From contig NC_088775.1 of NCBI RefSeq assembly GCF_954871325.1, forward strand, positions 67,805,561 through 67,869,560: DNA of 64,000 nucleotides. The letters are read 5' to 3'. This stretch comes from Gordionus sp. m RMFG-2023. Lineage: Eukaryota; Nematomorpha; Gordioida; Chordodea; Parachordodidae. Under the pieces are notes generated by a model. That model was not told the DNA's origin, did no database searches, and was given only the letters and a program-made list of their open reading frames with translations. Made by a program: the position numbers and the translations under genes. Shown piece after piece: positions 1 through 13,423 of the stretch. Each line of letters starts with the position of its first letter. The stretch's first letter is position 1.

Positions 1-62
1 CATGAGTAAAATTATGTTTGTACAAATAAACTTATACAAAATAAGAATGTACTATATATCTA

Positions 63-306
63 CAGAGGTACCATTTGCATGGCCCAGCCCAGATTTTTTT
101 TTAAAAAAATTTAAGGCGCTGCCCAATTTTTTTTTTAAATATATGGTCCAGTCCAGCCTGAATATTTTTTTTAAAAATTTTTTAGACCTGGCTTGGCCCA
201 GGTATTAAAAAAAAATTTAGGATGGGCTTAAATATATTTTAAAAAATTAAAATACTACCAGGCCCGTGTACCCAGGAGGGGGTTAAGGCCGAGCCTGAGG
301 TCTCTG
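63..306. mobile_element. Short hAT-like MITE
   Basis: A 244-bp non-coding unit starts CAGAGGTACC and ends GGTCTCTG, which are imperfect inverted repeats of the CAGNG type used by hAT elements. The interior repeats variants of GGCCCAG between A/T runs. Flanks (TATATCTA and ATATATAT) are only similar, so the 8-bp target duplication is not proven. The stretch after it, to about 809, is AT-rich with no coding signal that I can see. Confidence 0.4.
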
Positions 307-809
307 ATATATATTAAATTATAATAAAATGGTTGTATACAAAATATAAATTAATTTATGAAGTAAAATAAGATGTTATCTTTATTAGTTATTTTGGTAT
401 AATATGTTTTATTTGAATGTTAATTTCTTCTTTATATATATAAATATTGTGAACAATACCTTTAGAAATACTAAATCTTTCAGCACATCTCGAGTATGAC
501 AATTTATAAATTTAATAACCTAAACATTTCTAATTAATGATGACTCGTTACTTGTTTACTTTAAAAATTTTGTTTTTGAAATGAATAGTTTTAAAAAGAT
601 GATAAAATTTTATAATGTAAATGAATGACACAATAAATGCCCCATTTATAGAGGTCTAATCAAATGAAAAAATTAAAAATCTGCCCACTTTTCAACGTAG
701 ACAGTTTTCCAAATCAATACATTTCCTAATAATACTTAATAAGAATTTTATTTGGATCCCAAATTTTGGTCAAATTAGGGAGTTGCCCGAATTAAACAGG
801 TTTGGCTAA

Positions 810-981
810 TAGTGTTGTTATGACCCGATTAAAATGTCAAAATAATATTACATAAGAGTGGAGATTTCCCTCATAGGTGGCAGAAAGGTTTTGACCTCTA
901 TGCTTACAAAATATTTTTGCCTAAAATTTTAATCATGACATTTTTAAAAATCGACTTAAATCAGGCTTTTTAACAACACTA
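810..981. mobile_element. hAT MITE of the TAGTGTTGTTA family
   Basis: A 172-bp unit begins TAGTGTTGTTATGAC and ends TTTTTAACAACACTA, an inverted pair. The same ends occur at 1256, 3009-3231 and 19800, and at the start of the satellite arrays at 57846 and 60057. It is non-coding. The flanking 8-mers do not match well, so it is an old copy. Confidence 0.55.
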
Positions 982-1255
982 CAGGTAGACATCTTATATT
1001 AAATGTCATTTTTAAAAATATTACTTCATTAATAAGACTTTCAGCTCCTCCAGGAGGAGAATGACCTATAACCTCCCAATAATCCACTATTAACTCATGG
1101 CCATTTGGAGCCTTGTGTTATCAAACAAAGTATTAAAATGTATCCTTGTAAATTATATTTATGTTGACTAAAAATGTATATATGTCATATATAAAAGGTA
1201 TAGATTTAAGGGCTGCACTGATTTTTTGCAAATATTAAAGTGGCTTGGTTATATA

Positions 1256-1658
1256 TAGTGCTGTTAAAAAGTAAAGTTTTTACGACTCTGAACTTAAGAT
1301 GGAGTCGCGAAACTAATTTCAAATTGAGCAATTCAATGAGCCGCATGAGTTGGCTCGATTAGTGAATCAATTTTGGCTAGATGAGTCGGCTTATTTTGAA
1401 TCGGTTTACTATTATTATTTACTCTATGATAAAAATATTAAAAAAATTTACCCACTTTGGTTTGGGTAAAACATTTTCAAATTCGAAATTTTAGGACTAT
1501 GTGTTTTATTGTAATATGACCATGCTATTATTAATATTATCTAATCCTCATTTCGCTTGATAGGTGTCAAAATTTTTGTGCCATCTATGACCACAATCTT
1601 AATATTAAGTTAGCTGTTTTTAAAAATCGGCTCAAATCGAGCCGTTTAACAATACGAC
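1256..1658. mobile_element. Diverged TAGTGTTGTTA-family MITE
   Basis: About 400 bp runs from TAGTGCTGTTAAAAA to GAGCCGTTTAACAATACG. The right end carries the sub-terminal motif AAAAATCGGCTCAAA also present at both ends of the 3009-3231 copy. The left half contains GAGCCGCATGAGTTGGCTC, seen again in inverse orientation near 19700. Non-coding, with no clear target duplication. Confidence 0.45.
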
Positions 1659-1784
1659 CTATCCAATTATTTGGAATATTATATATAAAAAAAATAGTCG
1701 TCTTTATAATCTTAAGTTTACAGAATTCTACATTATGATTATTATAGCTACTTAACCCCATCGATATCTGGACAGGGTTAAATT

Positions 1785-2245
1785 TATTATCTTACTATGC
1801 AATAACTCTTCACTGTAGAGATAATAAATTGGCCATGATAAGTTTTCTATTGGACCTGATCGAATTCCCTCACACACATACTGGTGAGAATCTTAGTGAT
1901 ATTTTAAAAACCTCTATTAAAGAAATCGAAACTAAAAAAACAAGCCATAGCTCATGATAACGTCACTAACATAAAACATAATAATAGCCACCGAATTTAT
2001 GAAAGAACATTTTATTACAAAATATAATAAAAAATTTTATTGCTTAGCATATATAATTAATTTGATTGTGAGGGAAGCTTTATAGAAAAGATATACTTAT
2101 AGAAAAAGCTACATAGAAGCCATAAACTTATGCAAGAATACATGCATATAAGTGGTGGAACTAGAATTTCAATGGACATCGCAACGAGATGGAATAGTAA
2201 ATATTTAATATCTATTATTAACAAAGTAATATTAAAACATATTCT
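1785..2245 (+). pseudogene. hAT transposase fragment, left part of a split element
   Basis: Broken reading frames carry hAT transposase landmarks in order: an ALTLHY-like stretch with EFPHTHTGENL near 1860-1910, a LAYIINLIV stretch near 2045, and SMDIATRWNSKYLIS near 2172-2215, which corresponds to the conserved TRWNSTY block. Several stops interrupt it. The missing C-terminal part (LDPRIK and the dimerisation region) lies in the same orientation at 13856-14540, on the other side of the Gypsy fossil, so I infer one old hAT gene split by that insertion. Catalytic residues are only partly present. Confidence 0.7.
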
Positions 2246-2329
2246 TTTGTTAATTTCATAATTTATTTTATTATTTCTAATATATAAAGGCTATAAACAT
2301 ATTGTGTAGAAAATGTTTAGTTGAATTTG

Positions 2330-2637
2330 TTATAAACAACGAAGATTCTAAAATCTTAAAGGAACTAGGGGTGTTCTTTTCCTTTTACACTGTGAGATTA
2401 GCTCGGAATCTCTTAAAGTTTTAGGATTAGCTGTATTATGTTATATTTGAATGTTTATATATATATTTTAAAAGGTTACGCTATTTGAATTATATGTTAT
2501 AACTTTCTTACATTTAATATTATCTTATGGAGGTCAATGTAATTGCATATTAGTAGAAGTTAAATGACATAATTATAAAAGACTATATATAGGAAACAAT
2601 TTTATAATAAAGAATCGATTGTTTTGACTATAAAAAA
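2330..2637 (+). repeat. 5' LTR of Gypsy fossil 1
   Basis: The right border is fixed by the primer-binding site at 2638. The left border near 2330 is estimated from a TG start. The segment CTTATGGAGGTCAATG with flanking bases is repeated at about 13800-13855 after the last pol-like sequence, which is why I read both as LTR. Confidence 0.6.
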
Positions 2638-3008
2638 TGGCGACGAGGTTAAAAAAAATCTATGTTGCGCTGTCGGTCTTCGGTCAAGTTTAATAATATA
2701 TAGAATTATAAAAAAAAATTCTGTTTATAAAATTTTTTTTATATATATTTAGAAATTATGGATAAAATTATTCTCCAGGACTTTAAAAAGGAAGATTGTT
2801 CTATCGAGGACTACGTTGATCATATCAAATATATACTAAATGTGAAAAATATTTTTCAAACTGACGCCACTTTAAAAAAATTATTTATAGCTTAAGGAGG
2901 AATAAACATTATAACTGATATCAAAAAATTACTCTATCCTAAGAATATAGAGGAGGTAGGATGGATTGACATATATAAAATAGCAAAACAACTATATAAA
3001 GATGCAAT

Positions 3009-3231
3009 TAGTGTTGTTAAACGGCTCGTTTTGAGCCGATTTCTAAAAACGGCCAACTCAATATTTTAGCCAGAAAAATATAGCCTAAGCCTTGAGATTT
3101 CGACAATATATGTATGTGCCTTTGTTCCTTCTAAGAGCAAAATCTTCAGGCTTGTATAATATTTTTCTAGGTGAATTATTGAGTTAGCCGTTTTTAAAAA
3201 TCGGCTCAAAACGAGTCGTTTAACAACACTA
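3009..3231. mobile_element. hAT MITE with 8-bp target duplication
   Basis: A 223-bp near-palindrome starts TAGTGTTGTTAAACGGCTCG and ends CGTTTAACAACACTA. Flanking 8-mers GATGCAAT (3001-3008) and GACGCAAT (3232-3239) differ at one base, as expected for an aged hAT target duplication. It sits in the gag region of Gypsy fossil 1, so it is younger than that element. A 60-codon open frame on the minus strand is an accident of the inverted repeats. Confidence 0.8.
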
Positions 3232-5440
3232 GACGCAATTGATTTCATTAGATTAAGTCGCGGGGCTACTGAATCCGTAATGAGCTATTTAAAAAATATA
3301 AAGGAGCTAGCCCGAAGATGCGAATTTGAAGACAATGTAGAATTGAGAATTCGAGATCAATTAATCGCCGGACTAAAGATGTCACAACTGGATAAAGAAC
3401 TACGATTAAGATATCCAGATACTAAAGACGAAGACCAACCGTTAAGCTTAAACAAAGTGGTAGAATTGGCTTTAGCGATGAAACGAGCTGACTAAAATAA
3501 ATACTGCTAAAATGGTATATAAAATCAAAGAGCCGAATAAACATGATAATAATAATCGGATAAATCAACATGATAAAAATAATCGGCAGTATAATAATAA
3601 TGATAAACGGCACTATCAAAAGGATAATAAAGCATATATAAAAAGAGAACTAGTGCCCGAGTATAATAACTACCATACAAATAATAATGGTAATTGGAGA
3701 AAACCATGCTATTTCTGTAATATGCTATTAGAAATTGTCCCGCCTACGGAAAATTGTGCAGCAAATGTAGGAAACCAAACCACTTCGCCGTATGTTGTAA
3801 AGCTAAAGAAAGGATTTACGGAACAAATTACAATAATAAAGAAGACGATTCGGATGTCTCAATAAGAAAAATATACAAATATGGGCAACATCCAACAATT
3901 TAGGTATTAATAAACAACCAAAAAATTAAAATGGAATATGATACTGGCTCGGCAGTAACCATTATTAATGAAATAATATGGAATAAAATCGGAAGGCCAA
4001 AATTTAGAAGAGCTAAAGCACCAACAACATATGGAAATAATAGAATAAGAATTATGGGTGAAGCTGATGTAGTACAATTAAATAATAACATAAAATGGCT
4101 TCCATTATTAGTCACACAAACAAATGATGCAGCTCTATTTGGATTTCCATGGATTATCGAATTTGACTTATCGTTACCAAAAAATGTAAAAATCAATATG
4201 ATCAACAATAGATATAAATACAATGATAATGGTAACGTAAATATTGACAAACTATATAAAGAATTTGCTAAGGTGTTTGATAATAAATTAGGATTAATAA
4301 AAAATGTCGAACCAGTAAGCAAAATAAATTTTATGAAAGAAAAAGTATATTACTTAAGTTAATACTAGAAACAGATGCATCAAACCAAGGATTTGGAGCT
4401 ATATCTTGCAAAAATATGATAATGGTAACGAATACCCTATAGCTTACACCTCGAGAACTTTACAAGATGCTGAAAAGAATTATTCAACAATCGACAAAGA
4501 AGCCAAAGCCGTAGTAAACGGCGTAGAAAAATTTCATAACTATTAGTATGGACGAAAATTTAAAATACGAACGGACCATAAACCTTTAATAAAAATATAT
4601 GGGGATAACAGAGATTTAAACGCCTTAACAAACCAAATATTGTTACGTTGGGCTTATAAATTATCTGCATATGATTATGAAATAATGAATAAGAATAGCG
4701 CAAGTAAGATGCTTTATCGCGAAACCCAATAGAGAAAAATGATAATAAAATAACAAGTGAAAATAAAACAGTAAAATATATATGAAATCTTACTTATGAC
4801 ACATGAACTCTATCAAGAAAAGAACTTAGAGATGAAACTGCTAAAGATCCAATTTTAAGAAGAGTAAAAATATTATTAAATGGTACAAATATACAAAATC
4901 AAGCACCAGAATTACAAGCTTTTAGAACAAGAATAGATGAAATAGAAAATGAAGACGGTATCCTATTTTGGAATGGTCGTTTAATAATTCCATATTCACT
5001 ACAAAAACGAGTTTTACAGATATTACATACAGGTCATCCCGGTATTACATCGATGAAATCCATTACGAGACATTATATATGGTGGGAAAAATTAGATAAA
5101 GATGTCGAAAAATTAGTCAACCGCTGTATTGGGTGTCAAAAACATCGCAGAGATATATCAGAAGTTGCCGTATACCCATGGAATCCGCCAGCACAACCCT
5201 GGGAAAGGGTACATTTAGATTTTGCCGGACCACACGGATTTTATTGGCTGGTAGGAATCGATGCAATAGTTAATGTGTATGTACATGAACATATAAAATA
5301 TGATTATTTAATGCCTAACACTTTTTAATATCTAATTTATCGTTTACTTTTTATATTCTTCCGTTTCATTCAATTAAATTCAATCGCCTTCAAGTATTTT
5401 AATTTAGTAGGGTAGGTAGTATTATATTTTATTTTTAGAA

Positions 5441-8400
5441 ATGGATATTGAAATCATAGAAGTTGATACTACTAGTACTATTGAAATGCCACACTCTTCA
5501 AGGGGTGAAAGAATGACTATTGATGAAAATCAAAAAAATCCATCAAATTCTTTAAAAGATGTTTATACAATTATTTTAAAAAAGAGACTGGTCATAAGAT
5601 TTGTAAAATCTGTTTACAATCATTTTCAAATACATCAAGCACAAGTAAATTAAGCATATATACTATTAGCTGGGAACCAATATTAAAAACCCAATATAAA
5701 CAAAATAATGTATTGGTATTGGGTCTAAAATATTGATATTGGTTTAAACAATATTTTCTATTTGTATTGCTATTGGTTTATATTGTATTGGTTTAAATTC
5801 AAAAAACTAATTAAAAGAATAGAAATAAATAGTCATTATAAAACACTTAATTTCTAGTTTTAAATAAACATGGAAAAAAAATCATGAACCATTACCATAT
5901 ACAAAAAAAATCAATTTCAAATTTTACTTTTAATACAGAATTATAAATATTAATAGTGCTGATTTAAAAGGAATAAAATCTAATAAATGATTATTTAATT
6001 TAAATTCATTATCAATATAATGAATTGTTATTATGCCCATAAAGGGTATTTTATTTGGAGAGGACCAAATGTCCATTGTTAAGAAAAATTTAGATGTAAT
6101 GTTAGAACGTACAGATTTTAAATTGATAAAAGAACAATGTTAATGTTTCATAATTTCTATTTTTAATCTTTTTCTAAAAAGTAATTTTAGTGAGGGGTTA
6201 GAATATGCTATTAAATTTTTAAAAGTGATATTCTCAACCATTGAAAAGCTGTTATTTTGAATAAAAAAGAATTAAATGTTTTAAATTAGCTTTATTATTT
6301 ATATTATTAACTAAAAATGATTTTATTGTGTTAATTTTTTTACTGCCTATTTATTTGTTCACTTTTCCTATATAATGTTGGGCTTGAGTAAATGGATTTA
6401 AGATGCGTCCATAACCCCGAGGTTCTAAAATTGGGAAGAGATATTTTTTTTACATTTATTGCAAATAGCCCTTTTTTGTTATCACAAACTAGTATAAAAT
6501 TCCCAGATTTTTGCTGTATTTCATCTTTTATTAGATATTGATGATTCTTCTTGTTCATTATCGCTATTATTATTAGTATCAACAGCATTATCTATATTTA
6601 TTAACTCTACTTGGTCTTCATTCATTATAATATCCTAAATGAAATGGATTAATAAGTTTATGTTTATGTAATGAAATTAAAAAAAATATACCACGATAAA
6701 AAACCAAATAATTATATGTATTCATATATTTTTAATATTGGTATTGGTTAAAATTGTATTTAAACAATATATCAAAACCAATATATTTATGTAATTGGTA
6801 TTGGTTGTAAAAACAATACCAATATTTAATTATATATTTGTTTATATTGGTATTGGTCCCACCCCTATATACTATGATTCACATATGTTATGAATAATTT
6901 TATCTTATTTTAGCTACTTTGAGACAACATATGTTTCTTAAACATAAAAATGTATCACAGGGAGAAGAAAAATTATTAGTTCAGAAAGAAATAAATTTTT
7001 CTTCAGATCATATATATAATAGCAGAATTACAACTGCTCAAAACAAAAAAATTAATAAATACATTGCAGAAATTATTATAACATCTACTATCCCCCTACA
7101 TGCCCTTATAAATAATATTAAATTTTTGGAAATGATTGGATATATAAATCCTAATATTAAAATACTTTTAAAAAGAATATTCTAAACAATTATCTAAATA
7201 AAAAAATTCATGTTATATTCATGATAGCAAAATTGCCAGGAAAACTGGCTATCACTACAGATTTATGGACATCTGTTCAAAAACTTCCATATATATCTGT
7301 AAGTGCACTATATAGATAAATCATGTAAAATGAAAGAAATCATATTGGATATTAATTATGTGCCTTATCCGCACAAAGCTGAAAATATATATAAATGTCT
7401 TTCAGATTTAATTATTGAATATAATTCAAAGGAAAAAATTATCAGTTTAACAACTGATAATGCTGCAAATATGGTGAAAACTCAGAGACTCATGAAGACT
7501 TACATGAGTCCAAACCCATTTGCAGCATATGGCTGTATGGCACACGTATTAAACATAATTTGCCAAAATATTCTAAAAAACATTGATGAAGTTATCATTA
7601 AAGTGAAATTGATTACTACGAATATATCTGAAAGTCCATCATTGCTTCAAAAATATAGGTCATTACTTAGAGGTAATGACATAGGACAGAAAATTCCCAC
7701 TGATGTTGAAACTTGCTGGAATTTAACATATTTGATGTTGGTGAAGGTCCTTACAGTAAATTATCTATCTTTTTCTTTTTTTAATAGGATTATATATTTA
7801 GAATTTTGACACAATAAGAACTTTGTGTTATTCAGAGTATGAAACCCTTGGCAGCATTGCCCTCACAAATAATGATAAAAATAAAATAGAGGAAGTAATT
7901 CCTTTATTAAAACCATTTTATTAAACCACCTTGGATTTATCTGGATCCTCCTATCCTACCATTGGTTGAATATCTTTTATCTAATATTTTTAAATGGTTT
8001 TTCTCTTATTTAGGCATATGTCTTATGCTAATGGAAAATATACAAATACATATTGCAAATATTTTTAATTCTAATTCCTCGCCCTCATTTATTGATGCAA
8101 CTTTTGCAACGAAAGTCACTCAGAAAGCTAATCACTACATTCACAAATTTTTAAACATGGAGTCGTATATTGGTAGTCTATTAGACCCTAGAATCAAAAA
8201 AGTTATTCATAATTCTTTATAATATTACAAAATTTTTTTTTATTTAGGTTCACATGTATAATCTATTAAATACTCCTGAAAATTTTATCCAATTTAAGGA
8301 AGTATATGAAAAATATGCGACCACTTTATCAAGTGGCATAAGGACAAACAAAGTATATAAAAATATTTATTTATTTATTGATAATTATTATTTAAGGAAA

Positions 8401-8765
8401 TATCCCTGAGGGAGAGAATAGCCAGGGATAGGCTCATGGAAACTGGGTCATCAGAAGAGATAGCTCAGATAGAGGATATAACTGAAATTCAATGTTATTT
8501 ATCTGATATTTTATGTCCTGTTAATTCCAATATACTAGATTGGTGGGAAGGGAATCAATATCGATTTCCAGTTCTATCAAAAATAGCAATGGACTATCTC
8601 CCCCAGCAGACTACATCAATAGCATGTGAAAGGATATTTTCTAAAGCTAATGATAAAATAACTAAAAAACGCAATAGAATGAATCCAAAGATGGTTCAAT
8701 CTATGATGGCACTTGATTCATTGATAAAAAATGGAATCATTTTTGATTTTTTAGAAGATAATTAA
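5441..8765 (+). pseudogene. hAT-A transposase gene, copy 1
   Basis: An Ac-like hAT transposase with a BED finger, in several exons or frames. A CxxC (KICKICLQSF, about 5585-5650) and the following HxxxxH part (LRQHMFLKHKN, about 6918) are the two halves of the finger, separated by the nested hAT-B. Then come ITTDLWTS (first acidic residue, about 7252), TTDNAANM (second, about 7452), CMAHVLNI, CWNLTYL and LDPRIKK (about 8190). The last exon, 8436-8765, is open for 109 codons and holds NILDWWE and ACERIFSKA, the dimerisation region with the catalytic glutamate. Stops and frame changes remain between segments, some of which may be introns. Activity is unlikely because one element end is missing. 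Confidence 0.8.
5667..6867. mobile_element. Nested hAT-B element in copy 1
   Basis: A 1.2-kb element with ends TAGCTGGGAACCAAT and ATTGGTCCCACCCCTA, flanked by a perfect 8-bp duplication TATACTAT (5659-5666 and 6868-6875). The sub-terminal regions repeat ATTGGTATTGG many times. On the minus strand at 6340-6588 a frame contains PNFRTSGLWTHLKSIY, typical of the BED finger of a hAT transposase. The rest of a transposase is missing, so this is an internally deleted, non-autonomous copy. It splits the BED finger of hAT-A. Confidence 0.9.
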
Positions 8766-9118
8766 ATTATTTATATACAATTTATTTTATAACCAAATAT
8801 ATATATCAAAAAAATTAATTAAATATGTAAATCATATATTGATATAATTTATATTAAATAAATTTATATTTTAATATTCTTTTGATTAGGCATTTGTGTA
8901 TAATATAAATGAATTGATGATATAATTGAAATATTAATAGGGTAGTTTAACTATTCATTTTTAATAAATTTAAATGCAGAATAAAACTTTTGTAGATTTA
9001 TAAAAAAAATTTTTTTAGGTGGGACCGGACCGGACAGCCTGGACCGGTCTCATTTGACTTAACGGTCCATCGGTCCGGTCCCATTTTAGAAAAAAAGACC
9101 GGACCGTTGCAAACACTA

Positions 9119-9683
9119 TATACAACACATAAAAACTACACCATACCATCCGAGAAGTAACGGATTAGTTGAAAGATGCATACAAACTATAAAAAATCGG
9201 TATTATGCTAATAGAGAACAAACAAATGATGGAGTAAAATGCCTTAATGAAGTATTAGTTACATATAGAAATTCCGAACATTCCTCAACGGGCCGAATAC
9301 CTGCCAAACTATTTATGGGGAGAAGACTAAATACTTTATTAGACTGGGTGAAACCATCAATTACTGAAAAATTAGAAACCTCTGTAGTAAATCACGACCA
9401 GTTAAACAAAGGCATACATATAGATTTTGGAAAAACGAATTAGTTTGGATAAAAAATCCACTTGAAAAAGGATGGCATGAAGGAAAAATAATAAATCAAC
9501 AAGCGAAATTCTCGTATAACGAAGAAGAAAATGATAAAATAGTACGAAAACACGCAGATCAACTACGAATAAGGGAAGAACCAGACGAAACCAAATCAAT
9601 AATACCAATTGAACCAAGTCAAAAAGGAAGGCAACCGCGTTATCCAACAAGGGAACGAAAGCCAACAAAAAGATTAATAAATG
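9119..9683 (+). pseudogene. Integrase part of Gypsy fossil 1 between the hAT-A arms
   Basis: This 565-bp spacer between the inverted hAT-A copies is retroelement sequence on the plus strand: the YHPRSNGLVER motif of the integrase core near 9145, then the integrase tail with LVWIKNPLEKGWHEG near 9440. It belongs to the fossil that continues on both outer sides. Broken. Confidence 0.8.
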
Positions 9684-10036
9684 TAGTGTTTGCAACGGTC
9701 CGGTCTTTTTTTCTAAAATGGGACCGGACCGATGGACCGTTAAGTCAAATGAGACCGGTCCAGGCTGTCCGGTCCGGTCGCACCTAAAAAAATTTTTTTT
9801 ATAAATCTACAAAAGTTTTATTCTGCATTTAAATTTATTAAAAATGAATAGTTAAACTACCCTATTAATATTTCAATTATATCATCAATTCATTTATATT
9901 ATACACAAATGCCTAATCAAAAGAATATTAAAATATAAATTTATTTAATATAAATTATATCAATATATGATTTACATATTTAATTAATTTTTTTGGTATA
10001 TATATTTGGTTATAAAATAAATTGTATATAAATAAT

Positions 10037-13000
10037 TTAATTATCTTCTAAAAAATCAAAAATGATTCCATTTTTTATCAATGAATCAAGTGCCATCATA
10101 GATTGAACCATCTTTGGATTCATTTTATTTTATCATTAGCTTTAGAAAATATCCTTTCACATGCTATTGATGTAGCCTGCTGGGGGAGATAGTCCATTGT
10201 TATTTTTGATAGAACTGGAAATCGATATTGATTCCCTTCCCACCAATCTAGTATATTGGAATTAACAGGACATAAAATATCAGATAAATAACATTGAATT
10301 TCAGTTATATCCTCTATCTAAGCTATCTCTTCTGATGACCCAGTTTCCATGAGCCTATCCCTGGCTATTCTCTCCCTCAGGGATATTTCCTTAAATAATA
10401 ATTATCAATAAATAAATAAATATTTTTATATACTTTGTTTGTCCTTATGTCACTTGATAAAGTGGTCGCATATTTTTCATATACTTCCTTAAATTGGATA
10501 AAATTTTCAGGAGTATTTAATAGATTATACATGTGAACCTAAATAAAAAAAAATTTTGTAATATTATAAAGAATTATGAATAACTTTTTTGATTCTAGGG
10601 TCTAATAGACTACCAATATACGACTCCATGTTTAAAAATTTGTGAATGTAGTGATTAGCTTTCTGAGTGACTTTCGTTGCAAAAGTTGCATCAATAAATG
10701 AGGGCGAGGAATTAGAATTAAAAATATTTGCAATATGTATTTGTATATTTTCCATTAGCATAAGACATATGCCTAAATAAGAGAAAAACCATTTAAAAAT
10801 ATTAGATAAAAGATATTCAACCAATGGTAGGATAGGAGGATCCAGATAAATCCAAGGTGGTTTAATAAAATGGTTTTAATAAAGGAATTACTTCCTCTAT
10901 TTTATTTTTATCATTATTTGTGAGGGCAATGCTGCCAAGGGTTTCATACTCTGAATAACACAAAGTTCTTATTGTCTCAAAATTCTAAATATATAATCCT
11001 ATTAAAAAAAGAAAAAGATAGATAATTTACTGTAAGGACCTTCACCAACATCAAATATGTTAAATTCCAGCAAGTTTCAACATCAGTGGGAATTTTCTGT
11101 CCTATGTCATTACCTCTAAGTAATGACCTATATTTTTGAAGCAATGATGGACTTTGAGATATATTCGTAGTAATCAATTTCACTTTAATGATAACTTCAT
11201 CAATGTTTTTTAGAATATTTTGGCAAATTATGTTTAATACGTGTGCCATACAGCCATATGCTGCAAATGGGTTTGGACTCATGTAAGTCTTCATGAGTCT
11301 CTGAGTTTTCACCATATTTGCAGCATTATCAGTTGTTAAACTGATAATTTTTTCCTTTGAATTATATTCAATAATTAAATCTGAAAGACATTTATATATA
11401 TTTTCAGCTTTGTGCGGATAAGGCACATAATTAATATCCAATATGATTTCTTTCATTTTACATGATTTATCTATATAGTGCACTTACAGATATATATGGA
11501 AGTTTTTGAACAGATGTCCATAAATCTGTAGTGATAGCCAGTTTTCCTGGCAATTTTGCTATCATGAATATAACATGAATTTTTTTATTTAGATAATTGT
11601 TTAGAATATTCTTTTTAAAAGTATTTTAATATTAGGATTTATATATCCAATCATTTCCAAAAATTTAATATTATTTATAAGGGCATGTAGGGGGATAGTA
11701 GATGTTATAATAATTTCTGCAATGTATTTATTAATTTTTTTGTTTTGAGCAGTTGTAATTCTGCTATTATATATATGATCTGAAGAAAAATTTATTTCTT
11801 TCTGAACTAATAATTTTTCTTCTCCCTGTGATACATTTTTATGTTTAAGAAACATATGTTGTCTCAAAGTAGCTAAAATAAGATAAAATTATTCATAACA
11901 TATGTGAATCATAGTATATAGGGGTGGGACCAATACCAATATAATATTGGTTTACAATACCAATATAAACAAATATATAATTAAATATTGGTATTGTTTT
12001 TACAACCAATACCAATTACATAAATATATTGGTTTTGATATATTGTTTAAATACAATTTTTACCTATACCAATATTAAAAATAGATGAATACATATAATT
12101 ATTTGGTTTTATCGTGGTATATTTTTTTTAATTTCATTACATAAACATAAACTTATTAATCCATTTCATTTAGGATATTATAATGAATGAAGACCAAGTA
12201 GAGTTAATAAATATAGATAATGCTGTTGATACTAATAATAATAGCGATAATGAACAAGAAGAATCATCAATATCTAATAAAAGATGAAATACAGCAAAAA
12301 TCTGGGAATTTTATACTAGTTGTGATAACAAAAAAGGGCTATTTGCAATAAATGTAAAAAAAATATCTCTTCCCAATTTTAGAACCTCGGGGTTATGGAC
12401 GCATCTTAAATCCATTTACTCAAGCCCAACATTATATAGGAAAAGTGAACAAATAAATAGGCAGTAAAAAAATTAACACAATAAAATCATTTTTAGTTAA
12501 TAATATAAATAATAAAGCTAATTTAAAACATTTAATTCTTTTTTATTCAAAATAACAGCCTTTTCAATGGTTGAGAATATCACTTTTAAAAATTTAATAG
12601 CATATTCTAACCCCTCACTAAAATTACTTTTTAGAAAAAGATTAAAAATAGAAATTATGAAACATTAACATAGTTCTTTTATCAATTTAAAATCTGTACG
12701 TTCTAACATTACATCTAAATTTTTCTTAACAATGGACATTTGGTCCTCTCCAAATAAAATACCCTTTATGGGCATAATAACAATTCATTATATTGATAAT
12801 GAATTTAAATTAAATAATCATTTATTAGATTTTATTCCTTTTAAATCAGCACTATTAATATTTATAATTCTGTATTAAAAGTAAAATTTGAAATTGATAT
12901 TTTTTGTATTATATTAGACAATGCAAGTAATAATTTAGCATTTCTAAAAATCCTGTTTTTATGGTAATGCTTCATGATTTTTTTTTTCCATGTTTATTTA

Positions 13001-13423
13001 AAACTAGAAATTAAGGGTTTTATAATGACCATTTATTTCTATTCTTTTAATTAGTTATTTGAATTTAAACCAATACAATATAAACCAATAGCAATACAAG
13101 AAATAGAAAATATTGTTTAAACCAATATCAATATTTTAGACCCAATACCAATACAATATTTTGTTTATATTGGGTTTTTAATATTGGTTCCCAGCTAATA
13201 GTATATATGCTTAATTTACTTGTGCTTGATGTATTTGAAAATGATTGTAAACAGATTTTACAAATCTTATGACCAGTCTCTTTTTTAAAATAATTGTATA
13301 AACATCTTTTAAAGAATTTGATGGATTTTTTTGATTTTCATCAATAGTCATTCTTTCACCCCTTGAAGAGTGTGGCATTTCAATAGTACTAGTAGTATCA
13401 ACTTCTATGATTTCAATATCCAT
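10037..13423 (-). pseudogene. hAT-A transposase gene, copy 2
   Basis: Same gene as in copy 1, read on the minus strand. The N-terminal 70-codon frame (13423-13211), the 88-codon frame (11867-11601), the 168-codon frame with TTDNAANM (11483-10977) and the 86-codon frame ending in the LDPRIKK region (10824-10564) are identical to copy 1 or differ by one residue (Glu to Gln in the 168-codon frame). The last exon lacks 16 bp between DKIT and MNPK, which shifts its frame and breaks the dimerisation region after the catalytic glutamate. Copy 1 has the intact last exon, while copy 2 has the intact ends. Confidence 0.8.
11919..13197. mobile_element. Nested hAT-B element in copy 2
   Basis: The same hAT-B insertion as in the left arm, at the same site and with the same duplication (read here as ATAGTATA at 11911-11918 and 13198-13205). 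It is about 80 bp longer than the left copy and keeps a DNASNNLAFLKI-like hAT fragment near 12910-12940 that the other copy has lost. Because both arms share it, hAT-B entered hAT-A before the pair was formed. Confidence 0.88.

Larger units (their letters stand above)
5279..9118 (+). mobile_element. hAT-A element, copy 1 (left arm of inverted pair)
   Basis: Homology to the inverted copy at 9684-13740 begins at about 5279 inside the Gypsy integrase region and runs to the terminal repeat at 9118, which reads GGACCGTTGCAAACACTA. The last 110 bp are packed with GGACCGG motifs. The outer 5' terminal repeat, present in copy 2, is absent here, so this copy is one-ended. It carries a transposase gene and a nested hAT-B element at 5667-6867. 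Coding segments of the two copies are nearly identical at protein level. Confidence 0.85.
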